Shown piece after piece: positions 7,596-15,728 of a stretch of DNA of 64,000 nucleotides (the first letter of the stretch is position 1; each line of letters begins with the position of its first letter). The stretch comes from Streptomyces cucumeris (GTDB lineage Bacteria; Actinomycetota; Actinomycetes; Streptomycetales; Streptomycetaceae), in contig NZ_JANCLX010000002.1 of NCBI RefSeq assembly GCF_024295805.1, forward strand, positions 369,656-433,655, in the 5' to 3' direction. Below the pieces are notes generated by a model. The model ran no database searches and had not been told where the DNA came from. It was given only the letters and a program-made list of their open reading frames with translations. The translations under genes were made by a program, and so were the position numbers.

Positions 7596-9986
7596 TCAGC
7601 CGCCGTGGGTCAGCAGGAAGTCCACGTCACGGGCCTCCGCGGGCTCCGCGCCGCCGACCGTGACCGGCCGGGTCGCCGGTGCGTAACCGCCCGCGACCAC
7701 CGTGTAGTGCTCACCGGTCAGCCCCTCGAAGCCGAACGTCCCGTCCTCGCCGGTGATGAACTGCCCGACGACGTCTCCCGTGGAGTCCAGCAGCGAGACC
7801 CGCGCGTCCTGGAGCGGTCGCCCGCTCCGTCCGCGCACGGTGCCCCGGACCCGGGCGGCGGGCCGCAGCTCCACGTCCACGCGCACCGGCTCACCGCCGG
7901 TCAGCTCCACCTGGGTGGCGTGCGGACGGTGTCCGTCGGCGGCCACGGTCACGGTGTACGCGCCGGAGGCGGGCTCGGGCAGCGTGAACTCGCCCTTCTC
8001 GTCGGTCGTCGCCGCACCCGCGACCGCTCCGTCGGGGCCGGTCGCGGTCACGGTCGCCCCGGCCAGCGGCTCCCCGCCGGTGGTCCGTACCGAACCGGCG
8101 ATCCCGGTGCCGCCACCTGTCAGCCGCAGATCGCAGACGACCGGCTGGTCCGCGACCAGCAGGGTGGCGGCCTGGGGACGGTGGCCCGGGGCGGAGCCGA
8201 TGAGGACGACGTTCCCGGCATCGGGGACGGTGACGCGGTAGCGGCCGTCGTCGCCGCTGGCCGTACGTCCGAGCTGCTGACCGCCGGTGTCGATGAGGGT
8301 GACGGCGGCATCGGCGAGCGGAGCGTCGCCGGGGCCGAGGACACGGCCGTGGACGAGCCGACCGGCGGGGTCCGCCGCGTCGTCGGCGACGGGCTCAGCC
8401 TCGGCCTCAGCCGCCACCTCAGCCGCCACCTCAGCCTCCGCCTCGGCCTTGGCTTCGACGTCGGCTTCGGCTTCGGCGCGCGGCGCGTCCGCGCCGTCCT
8501 GCGATGCCTCGGACGTGGCCGCCGGGTTCCCGGAGGCGAGGGCGGTCCGGCGTCGGCCGGGCAGGAAGAGTGCGATCAGCAGACCACCGATCGCGGCGGC
8601 GCACGCCACGGCGAACGACGTCTTGAACCCGTCCGTGTTCGGCAGCGGAACACCGCCGAAGCTGGTCGTCTGGTGGGCCAGGATCACACCCACCACCGCA
8701 CTGGAGGTGGACATGCCGATGGACCGCATCAGGGTGTTGAGCCCGTTGGCCGCACCCGTCTCACTGGCCGGAACGGAGCTGATGATCAGGGTCGGCATGG
8801 CCGAGTACGCGATCCCGACACCGATGCCGAGCGCGACCGACAGCACCACGATCTGCCAGACGTGGTCCATCATCACGGTGCCTGCGCCGTAGGTCGCGGC
8901 GATCACGATGAGACCCAGGACCAGCGACACCTTGGGGCCGCTCGCGGCGTTGATCCGCGCGGACAGCGGGGAGACGGCCATCATCGCGACGCCCATCGGC
9001 GCGACGTAGAGCCCGGCCATGACCATCGACTGGCCGAGGCCGTAACCGGTGGCCTCCGGGAGCTGCAGGAGCTGGGGGAGGATCAGCGACATCGCGTAGA
9101 ACGAGAAGCCGACCATGATCGAGGCGAGGTTGGTCAGCAGCACCTGGCGGCGCGCGGTGGTCCGCAGGTCGACCAGCGGGTTCTCGGTCCGCAGCTCGAT
9201 CAGACCCCACACCACCAGGATCACCGCGGAGGCCCCGAACAGCCCGAGGGTGGTGCCGCTGCCCCAGCCCCAGTCGGCGCCCTTGGTGATCGGCAGCAGC
9301 AGGCAGAGCAGTCCGGCGGACAGTCCGATCGCTCCGATGAAGTCGAAGCGGCTGGGGGTGCGGACGCTGGACTCGGGCACGACCATCAGCACCAGCGCGA
9401 TGGCGACCACACCGATCCCGGCGGCCCCGTAGAACAGCACATGCCAGTTGGTGTGCTGGGCGACGAACGCGGCGGCCGGGAGGCCGAGCGCACCGCCGAT
9501 CCCCAGTGACGAGCTCATCAGGGCCATCGCGGAGCCCAGCTTCTGCGGCGGGAGCTCATCCCGCATGATGCTGATGCCCAGCGGAATGGCGCCCATCGCC
9601 CCGCCCTGGATGGCCCGGCCGACCACCATCACCACCAAGTCGGAGGTGACCGCGCAGGTCAGCGAGCCGATCACCAGCAGCGCCAGGGCGACCATCAGCA
9701 TCCGGCGCTTGCCGAACATATCGCCGAGCCGCCCCATGACGGGGGTGGACACCGCGCCCGCCAGCAGGGTCGCGGTGATCACCCAGGAAGCGTTCGAGCT
9801 GGTGGTGTCCAGAAGCTGGGGCAGGTCGGTCACCAGCGGGACGACCAGCGTCTGCATCACCGAGACGGCGATACCGCAGAACGCGAGGACGGCCACGAAG
9901 CCGCCGCCGACCTCGCGCGGAAGCGGCGAGCCCGGCGACGCGGCGCTCTGGAGCTCCTCGACGCGGGTGGGGGCTGACTGGGGCAT
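7596..9986 (-). CDS. DHA2-type MFS exporter fused to three carboxypeptidase-regulatory-like domains
   Basis: A 796-aa protein. Residues about 25-480 form a 14-helix DHA2 drug exporter, with motif A in GRLGDMFGKRRM and the helix 5 motif C-like GIGGALGLPAAAF. Residues about 490-545 are an Ala/Glu/Asp-rich linker. Residues about 548-796 contain three successive Ig-like/CarboxypepD_reg beta-sandwich repeats, each with a G-x-P-L-x-x-A-x-V-x-L/T pattern (DAPLADAAVTLI, GEPLAGATVTAT, GRPLQDARVSLL). The C-terminal extension is unusual for an exporter and is predicted on whichever face helix 14 leaves it, probably cytosolic. The start at ATG 9986 faces marR; repression by MarR is inferred from the shared operator. 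Confidence 0.85.
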   Translation of the reverse strand: MPQSAPTRVEELQSAASPGSPLPREVGGGFVAVLAFCGIAVSVMQTLVVPLVTDLPQLLDTTSSNASWVITATLLAGAVSTPVMGRLGDMFGKRRMLMVALALLVIGSLTCAVTSDLVVMVVGRAIQGGAMGAIPLGISIMRDELPPQKLGSAMALMSSSLGIGGALGLPAAAFVAQHTNWHVLFYGAAGIGVVAIALVLMVVPESSVRTPSRFDFIGAIGLSAGLLCLLLPITKGADWGWGSGTTLGLFGASAVILVVWGLIELRTENPLVDLRTTARRQVLLTNLASIMVGFSFYAMSLILPQLLQLPEATGYGLGQSMVMAGLYVAPMGVAMMAVSPLSARINAASGPKVSLVLGLIVIAATYGAGTVMMDHVWQIVVLSVALGIGVGIAYSAMPTLIISSVPASETGAANGLNTLMRSIGMSTSSAVVGVILAHQTTSFGGVPLPNTDGFKTSFAVACAAAIGGLLIALFLPGRRRTALASGNPAATSEASQDGADAPRAEAEADVEAKAEAEAEVAAEVAAEAEAEPVADDAADPAGRLVHGRVLGPGDAPLADAAVTLIDTGGQQLGRTASGDDGRYRVTVPDAGNVVLIGSAPGHRPQAATLLVADQPVVCDLRLTGGGTGIAGSVRTTGGEPLAGATVTATGPDGAVAGAATTDEKGEFTLPEPASGAYTVTVAADGHRPHATQVELTGGEPVRVDVELRPAARVRGTVRGRSGRPLQDARVSLLDSTGDVVGQFITGEDGTFGFEGLTGEHYTVVAGGYAPATRPVTVGGAEPAEARDVDFLLTHGG

Positions 9987-10026
9987 GCGGGTGCCCGCCT
10001 CCAAACAAGTTCAGGGGACAACGAAT

Positions 10027-10063
10027 GATGTGCATCCTACACACGATGTGTACGATGCACATT
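10027..10063. promoter_or_regulatory. MarR operator between exporter and marR
   Basis: A 37-bp near-perfect dyad: left arm GATGTGCATCCTACACA (10027-10043), centre CGA, right arm TGTGTACGATGCACATT (10047-10063), matching at 15 of 17 positions. It lies midway between the divergent MFS exporter and marR genes, overlapping where both promoters should be, and is AT-richer than its surroundings. This is typical of an autoregulatory MarR site. Confidence 0.75.
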
Positions 10064-10098
10064 GCCAAGGAGAAGTACGGGGGCGGTGAGGAGGAAGC

Positions 10099-10626
10099 GT
10101 GCTGGAGCGCCTGGAACGCGAGCTGATGCTGGTCGCCCGGTGCCATGTGCTGACGCCCCGGGACCGCAAGACCACGGGGGCGGACGCGGCCGCTGAGGCC
10201 AGGTCCGGTGACGCCGACGGGACCGCGGGCCGCTGCGGCCCGGACCGGCTGGACCGTTCCGCCTATCTGCTCCTCTCCCGGCTGGACGCGGAGGGCGCGA
10301 TGTCCATCGGCCAGCTCGCCGACGCGTTCCAGTTGGATGTCTCGACCGTCAACCGGCAGACCGGAAACCTGGTCCGCAGCGGTCTCCTGGAGCGCATCCC
10401 GGACCCGGACGGCGGCCTCGCCCGCAAACTGCGCGCCACCACCGAGGGCGCCGACCGCTTCACCGCCGAACGGGAACGCCGCCGGGCAGCCCTGGCCGGG
10501 CTTCTCGAGGGCTGGACCCCGGAGGAGGTCGCCCGCTTCGAGGAGATGCTGACCCGCTTCAACCGCGAGGTGGAGACCAAGGAGGGCCACCTCTGGCCGC
10601 GCGAGGACAACACGGCAGGTGTGTAG
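10099..10626 (+). CDS. MarR-family transcriptional regulator
   Basis: A 175-aa winged helix-turn-helix regulator. The recognition region MSIGQLADAFQLDVSTVNRQTGNLVRSGLLERIPDPDG is a classical MarR wHTH with wing (residues about 68-115), flanked by dimerisation helices. The start is GTG 10099 with AGGAGGAA just upstream. It is divergent from the exporter and has a strong dyad between them, so it probably represses both until a ligand, likely a transported drug, releases it. Confidence 0.9.
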   Translation: MLERLERELMLVARCHVLTPRDRKTTGADAAAEARSGDADGTAGRCGPDRLDRSAYLLLSRLDAEGAMSIGQLADAFQLDVSTVNRQTGNLVRSGLLERIPDPDGGLARKLRATTEGADRFTAERERRRAALAGLLEGWTPEEVARFEEMLTRFNREVETKEGHLWPREDNTAGV

Positions 10627-10776
10627 CGAGGCGGGCGGGTAGCGAGGTGTGAGCGGGCCGGAATGTGTGCACCCGGCCGTACGTTGCCCTGAACAGGGAA
10701 AGCGTCACAGTGCGGAGCACCGCACGGGCACCGCACGCATTCACCTTCACCCGAGAAGTCCGAGGAGGACGCGGTC

Positions 10777-11172
10777 ATGTCGACCCACGCACCCCACCCC
10801 ACGACCGGAAGCGGCAGCGGCGGGCACCGCGTGGATGTGGTCCGCGGCTCCCAGCGCGTCAAGGTCACGATCGACGGCCAGGTCGTCGCCGAGTCCCGCC
10901 GCCCGCTGCTCGTCCATGAGACGGGTATGCCGGTGCGCTACTACCTCCCGCCGGAGGACGTGGACCTGACCCTCTTCGAACCGACCGACACCACGACCAC
11001 CTGCCCCTTCAAGGGCGAGGCGGCCTACTGGACGTTCATCGGCGCGGAGAGCGGCGGCACGCTGCGACCGGATGTGGTCTGGGCGTACCCGCAGCCGATC
11101 GACGCGGTGGCGGAGATCAAGAACCATCTGTCGTTCTACGACTCCGTGGCCGAGGTCGCCGTGGAGGAGTGA
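10777..11172 (+). CDS. DUF427 domain protein
   Basis: A 131-aa protein with one DUF427 domain (about residues 17-125). The diagnostic blocks are RVKVTIDGQVVAES, VRYYLPPEDV, CPFKGEAAYW and LSFYDSVAEV. The function of the family is not established; the fold is a small beta barrel. ATG 10777 follows GAGGAGGA. No neighbour indicates a role. Confidence 0.85.
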   Translation: MSTHAPHPTTGSGSGGHRVDVVRGSQRVKVTIDGQVVAESRRPLLVHETGMPVRYYLPPEDVDLTLFEPTDTTTTCPFKGEAAYWTFIGAESGGTLRPDVVWAYPQPIDAVAEIKNHLSFYDSVAEVAVEE

Positions 11173-11245
11173 CGGCGCCCGGCCTCCGGCCGCCGTCACC
11201 CGGGCAGGGGCCTTGCCCGGCCCCGGCGGCGGGAACGGCTGTCGC

Positions 11246-11710
11246 GTGCACATCCACGCGTACTCGTGGCTCGGCGAGAAGGAGCTCTTCGACCGGGAGG
11301 CGCGCCGCCGCCTCCCGGACCGCCCCCGGCCGCCCGGCACCGCGGAGGACGAGGAGCACTACCGGTCGCTCCTCGACACCTTCCGCCGCTCGGAGCTGCC
11401 CCCGATGGAGACGTCCCACTGGCTGCTGAAGCCACCCTCGGCGATCCGCGCGACCTTCGACGAACCGAAGGACGCGGCGGCCTGGCTCGGCCGCGAACTC
11501 ACCGAACACGCCCCCGGCTTCCTCTCCCAACAGGAGGCGGACGCCGCCCGCCTGTCCCGCCTGGTCGCCACGGCGGCGGAACGCCTGGCCCACGGCGGGG
11601 ACGTCTCGTTCGGCTTCTACCTCGGCCGGACATCCTTCCTCTCCCTGGCCCTGGTCACCTGCTCCCCCAACCACACCACCCCGAACCTCAGGTGCCCGCG
11701 GGGTGGCTAG
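11246..11710 (+). CDS. hypothetical protein
   Basis: A protein of about 154 aa beginning VHIHAYSWLGEKELFD if GTG 11246 is used. It is hydrophilic and Arg/Glu-rich, with no membrane segment or known motif. I do not recognise it. It follows DUF427 by 73 bp on the same strand and could be cotranscribed. The end overlaps by 4 bp the convergent gene ending at 11707. The start is uncertain because no strong ribosome-binding site is visible. Confidence 0.5.
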   Translation: MHIHAYSWLGEKELFDREARRRLPDRPRPPGTAEDEEHYRSLLDTFRRSELPPMETSHWLLKPPSAIRATFDEPKDAAAWLGRELTEHAPGFLSQQEADAARLSRLVATAAERLAHGGDVSFGFYLGRTSFLSLALVTCSPNHTTPNLRCPRGG

Positions 11711-12360
11711 CGGTCCCAGTGGATGGTGACGGGCGTGTCGGGCAGCCGGTCGGCGCCGGGGCATTTGAACCAGTCCTGAGCGATATCGCGCGCCGCCTGA
11801 GCCGCGAATGCGGACAGCGCGCGAAGCCCCTTGGTCGACTTGGTGGGTACGCCGCGTGACCCGACGGCGTCCCGGACCAGGGAGGCGCTGGTGCCGACGT
11901 TGAGCCGGTTCGTGCCCCCGGCCGGCGAGGATCCGCAGGAGATGTAGAGCGAGATCTCCCCCTTGTCGGAGAGATAGCCGTAGGCATCTCCCAGTGAGAC
12001 GGGGATCCCTTTGCTCACGATGCGCTCTCGGGAAGTACTGTCCAGGCCACGTGAGTAGACGACGATTGCGTCCTGGTCTCCGACCTTGAGTTCGCAGCTT
12101 CCGCCATGGCCCTTGATGATGAACCCGACGTCCTGCTCCTCGACTTCATCTCCTTGACTGGGGAGCAGCGGGGCGATCTCCTTTCCGGAGATGCGCTCCG
12201 TGCAGACTCGTGCCGGGACTTTGATGGCGTCGTCCGATAGTGCGCGAGTGACGGCCCACCACGCCCCGGTACCTATCACCGCCAGGGATAACAATGCGGC
12301 GACCACTCGCCTGCGACTGTTCAGCAAGGTGAACGACATCTGTGAGAACGGCCTCTTCAC
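11707..12360 (-). CDS. membrane-anchored hypothetical protein of the WXG-like operon
   Basis: A 217-aa protein with a short basic N-terminus, one hydrophobic segment (about residues 19-38, VVAALLSLAVIGTGAWWAV) and an extracytoplasmic domain of about 175 aa. Three cysteines (in RVCTER, GSCELK and ISCGSS) could form disulphides outside the cell. It is the last gene of a three-gene minus-strand operon with the DUF6571-like and WXG-like genes, starting 9 bp after the upstream stop. GTG 12360 or ATG 12339 could be the start. The function is unknown; a role near the cell surface is inferred. Confidence 0.65.
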   Translation of the reverse strand: MKRPFSQMSFTLLNSRRRVVAALLSLAVIGTGAWWAVTRALSDDAIKVPARVCTERISGKEIAPLLPSQGDEVEEQDVGFIIKGHGGSCELKVGDQDAIVVYSRGLDSTSRERIVSKGIPVSLGDAYGYLSDKGEISLYISCGSSPAGGTNRLNVGTSASLVRDAVGSRGVPTKSTKGLRALSAFAAQAARDIAQDWFKCPGADRLPDTPVTIHWDR

Positions 12361-12369
12361 TGGGTGACT

Positions 12370-14643
12370 TCAATCGCGGGTGGCTTCGTACACATCGTCG
12401 GCTGCGCCCTTGACGTCAGAGCTGCTGGGGTCGAGACCAGCTTCCTTCGCGGCACTCAGGAACGCTCGCTTGGCCGCTTGCGCCGTTCGCTCGCCTTCGT
12501 CCTGCACATAAGCACCCCGATTCTCCTCAATCTGCTTGGCCGCCTCTTCCGGGTCCTTGAGTTGCTGGCCGAGTACTGCCTCGCGAATGTCCTCGGTGGC
12601 CCAGCCGACTACGTCTCCGGCAATCGGGACGTAACCTGTGCCGAGGTCGAGGAAACGTCCGACCCACTTGTCGGTCTGCGTCAGTTTCTCGTTGTACTCC
12701 TCGACCTTCTGGACGCTGTCATCGGCACCCGCGATGGCGTCCGCCCGGCCGCCGGACGCGACGTCCGCAATCCTTCCCCCCGCCTGTGAAGCCCTTGCGC
12801 CGACCTCCGCGAGGCTCTCGCCATCCGCGCGTTGCTCGATTGCCGCACGCATGGCCTCGGTTGTCACGGCTTGTCGTGCATGGGTGATGGTGGAGTACGC
12901 CTCAGGGTCTTCGGCCGCGGTTCCCAGGAAGGTGTCCAGTACGCGGGCCGCCTTGGCCCCTCCGAGATCGGGGGCGGCCCCGGTATCCCGGTAGTACCCA
13001 CTCTCGTCCCCACCCGCATACACCCGCTGAATGTCATGCATGTACTCCGCCGACATATTCCCCAGACTCCCCGCGATCGGCGCGAGTTCACCCTCCCCCT
13101 TGAACAGATCGGGGTTGGCCGCCACCTTCTTCACCACCGTGCTGAACAACTCCGCCTGGTCCAGGGTGTGATCCTTCGCGGGGCCGGCACTGTCATACGC
13201 CCGCCCCGACGTGGCGGACTCCAGCGCATGCCCCAGAGCCTCCTTGCCGTAGTCCGCACGCTCCCCGACTCCACCGAGGACATCCTTCGTCGCGTCCGTC
13301 GCGTACCAACGATGGTTCTTGCCGTCCTTGTCACCCAGGAAGTAGTCCAGATTGCGGAGCTTCTCGAGCCCGTCGTCCTTCTTTCCACCCGTGGAGCCCT
13401 GGAAGAACTCCGTCGACGCCTCCGGGCTATGACCGAGCCCTTCGAGGAGTCCCGGAATCGGGTCCCAGCCGGGCCCGCCCTTCTTGTCGAGGTTGAGGCG
13501 GAATTTCGTGTCCCCATCAGGCCCCTCGGCCCACGCCCACGCGTTCGGGTTCTTCCGGTCGAAGGCGACCATGTCCTGCGCGATGGGGACGAGAAATTCC
13601 TTGTCGTACTTCCCGTGGCGCAGCAGGGTGGACAGGACCTGATAGCCGGTGGTGTCCGCCCGTCCCCATGGATCGGAGGGCAGAGGCCCCTTCCCCACCT
13701 TCTTCAGCTCGGTCACCCATGACTTCCCGAGGTAATCCTTGTCCTCGCGAAACGCGGTGTGCGGGTCATCCCTTCCGTCCGGCCGGTGGGTCGCCGTGGC
13801 CAGCGTCTCGCCCATGCTGACCTGAATGCTGTGGGCCAGTTCGAGCTGAGCCTTGCTGCATCCCTCCGGGGCGCCGAGCGCGACATACTGCTGGAAGCGC
13901 AAGGCGTCCGTGGGCCCCAGCGAACGGTAGAAGTCCACGGCGAACTCACGGTCCTTGCGGTTCCCGGCGAGAAGCTGCTTGAGTTCCGCCAGCTTGGCCC
14001 CGGTGAGCTTTTTGTCCCACGCCTGCCCGGGTTCGAGTGCCAGCCTGGCGAGCTCGACGGCCCGTTCCGCCTGGGCGTCATCGAGCGAGTCATATCTCGC
14101 GTGGCCGAAGTTGTGGCTGTCGCCGCCGTGGATCTTCTTCAGGGCACGGGTCACGGAGTTGTCGATCTCGTCCGCCTGCGCGATGAGCCCGTTGATCCGG
14201 CTCTCCAGGGCCTCCCGCTCCCGGGCCTGCGTAGGGGTCTCCTGATCGGTGTCCCCTTGCCGCCCCACCGCCACGCACGAGACCGTGCCGTCGTCCAGCC
14301 CGGTGACCCTGATGTGCGACTTCTTGGCGTCGACGTCCACGGCGGTCTTCAGATCGGACTGGATCTCCGTCAGATCCGTGTGCGCGTCCCGGAGCATGCT
14401 CCAGATGGCCTTGGCCTCGGTGTGCGCGTCCCGGAATTCCTTCCCGGTCTTGCGGACGAACGGCCGGGTGACATCGGCGGTCAGCCCCGCCCAGCGCGCG
14501 GCTTCGGACTGCTTGACCATGCCGTCCTTGGCATCGGTGGCCAGCGTGTCCAGTTGGTCCACCATCTCCTTCCAGTCGTCGGCCGCCGCGCCGAGACTCT
14601 CGAAGGAGACGTGATACAGGTCGTCGAACGTCAATCGGGCCAC
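12370..14643 (-). CDS. large DUF6571-like protein, probable WXG/ESX-type cargo
   Basis: A 757-aa soluble protein starting at GTG 14643 (VARLTFDDLYHV), with GAGGGGG about eight bases upstream. The first 120 residues are helical with heptad-like spacing and a W-x-G-like turn (AARWAGLTAD), resembling the N-terminal modules of WXG100-type secreted proteins. The rest resembles the DUF6571 family seen in streptomycetes; that name is from memory. No nuclease or toxin catalytic motif is obvious at the C-terminus. It sits downstream of a small WXG-like gene, giving a partner/cargo arrangement. Secretion is inferred. Confidence 0.65.
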   Translation of the reverse strand: MARLTFDDLYHVSFESLGAAADDWKEMVDQLDTLATDAKDGMVKQSEAARWAGLTADVTRPFVRKTGKEFRDAHTEAKAIWSMLRDAHTDLTEIQSDLKTAVDVDAKKSHIRVTGLDDGTVSCVAVGRQGDTDQETPTQAREREALESRINGLIAQADEIDNSVTRALKKIHGGDSHNFGHARYDSLDDAQAERAVELARLALEPGQAWDKKLTGAKLAELKQLLAGNRKDREFAVDFYRSLGPTDALRFQQYVALGAPEGCSKAQLELAHSIQVSMGETLATATHRPDGRDDPHTAFREDKDYLGKSWVTELKKVGKGPLPSDPWGRADTTGYQVLSTLLRHGKYDKEFLVPIAQDMVAFDRKNPNAWAWAEGPDGDTKFRLNLDKKGGPGWDPIPGLLEGLGHSPEASTEFFQGSTGGKKDDGLEKLRNLDYFLGDKDGKNHRWYATDATKDVLGGVGERADYGKEALGHALESATSGRAYDSAGPAKDHTLDQAELFSTVVKKVAANPDLFKGEGELAPIAGSLGNMSAEYMHDIQRVYAGGDESGYYRDTGAAPDLGGAKAARVLDTFLGTAAEDPEAYSTITHARQAVTTEAMRAAIEQRADGESLAEVGARASQAGGRIADVASGGRADAIAGADDSVQKVEEYNEKLTQTDKWVGRFLDLGTGYVPIAGDVVGWATEDIREAVLGQQLKDPEEAAKQIEENRGAYVQDEGERTAQAAKRAFLSAAKEAGLDPSSSDVKGAADDVYEATRD

Positions 14644-14657
14644 GGTCGCCGCCCCCT

Positions 14658-15113
14658 CTACCGGTAGTAGCGGGAGATCTCGGAAACGGACATGGCGCTG
14701 CCGTTCCGATGCGTCATGGAAGCGCCGATCTCTTTGTCCGTATGGGCCTGTGACTTCTTGGTGTAGTCGAGACCGTTGGAGATATGGGCGCAGGCTTGGA
14801 GCAATGTCTTGAGCTGGTCGTTCCACATCGTGGCCATGGTGGTGAGGGCATCGGCCATACCGAAGTGGTGCGCCCCCAGCGACTTCGCGGCCTTGGCCGT
14901 CGCGCCGTCGTCCTTCGCCCCCCGGGTGATATCGCCCGCCTTCTTCAGGCGGGCGTGGAGTAAGAACGCCTCATGGCCGACCCGCCCCAGATCATCCTGA
15001 TGCACCACGAGATCGCCGGAATCCCCGCCCGATGAGCCCTTGCCCGCGCTGTTGACCCGCATCCGGGACGCCGCCTCGGCACGCAGCCCACTCCATTCCC
15101 CGTCGAATGACAC
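14658..15113 (-). CDS. small helical WXG100-like protein
   Basis: A 151-aa helical protein without a signal peptide, beginning MSFDGEWSGLRAEAASRM. It has the size and helical-hairpin character of WXG100-like partners, with a long central helix pair (residues about 45-125). A strict W-x-G is not in the hairpin turn, so the assignment is by context. It is the first gene of the three-gene operon and ends 14 bp before the next start. Probably a chaperone or partner of the 757-aa product. Confidence 0.55.
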   Translation of the reverse strand: MSFDGEWSGLRAEAASRMRVNSAGKGSSGGDSGDLVVHQDDLGRVGHEAFLLHARLKKAGDITRGAKDDGATAKAAKSLGAHHFGMADALTTMATMWNDQLKTLLQACAHISNGLDYTKKSQAHTDKEIGASMTHRNGSAMSVSEISRYYR

Positions 15114-15315
15114 GCTCTCTCCCCAGTTGCGTCATGAACATGAAGTTACCGACAGCCTATGGGAGTTGACGCCCCGTACGGATGCGCGAAGACCGGCGTG
15201 TCACCGAAAAGCGGTACGCCCACGGTCGCGGCCCTTGACGACGTGGGAGAAACACCGGGTGATCTGAGTAGCAGGACTCATGCGCGGGCGCTGCCCGCCG
15301 GGTGGGATGGTGCCC

Positions 15316-15690
15316 ATGCCCGACAGCACAGCACCCGCCCCCGCACCGGATGCGTACGACCAGCGAGCCTGGATCTTCCCCCTGCTCTCCCTGCTCGTCA
15401 CGCTTCCGCTGGTCTACGTACTCAGCATCGGGGTGGGCTTCGCCGGAATGTCGTGCGACACCGGCTCCAGCGCCGAGATCAGCCGATGCAACGCCAGTGC
15501 GGCTCCCGCCATCAAGGTGTACTTCTGGGGCCTGCTGCTCCCGCTGGCACTGCTGGTGGCCAGCTTGACCCTGCCGCGACGCCGGAGCCAGCGCCTCCGG
15601 CGCGGCGTCCTCGCCCTGCTGGTGCCCTTCGCCGTGCTCTTCCTGTACGCCGTCTTCCACGCCATGGTCGACTGGCCCCCGACCACCTGA
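15316..15690 (+). CDS. small membrane protein with three transmembrane segments
   Basis: A protein of about 124 aa. Hydrophobic segments lie near residues 18-40 (WIFPLLSLLVTLPLVYVLSI), 65-85 (FWGLLLPLALLVASL) and 95-115 (VLALLVPFAVLFLYAVF). Two extracytoplasmic cysteines (MSCD, SRCN) flank the first loop and may pair. ATG 15316 is chosen because GGTGGGA lies eight bases upstream. No family is recognised. It is convergent with the kinase/PBP-like gene. Confidence 0.55.
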   Translation: MPDSTAPAPAPDAYDQRAWIFPLLSLLVTLPLVYVLSIGVGFAGMSCDTGSSAEISRCNASAAPAIKVYFWGLLLPLALLVASLTLPRRRSQRLRRGVLALLVPFAVLFLYAVFHAMVDWPPTT

Positions 15691-15728
15691 TACGACTCTG
15701 TGGATGCGTGGATGCAGCGGCCCGCCTC

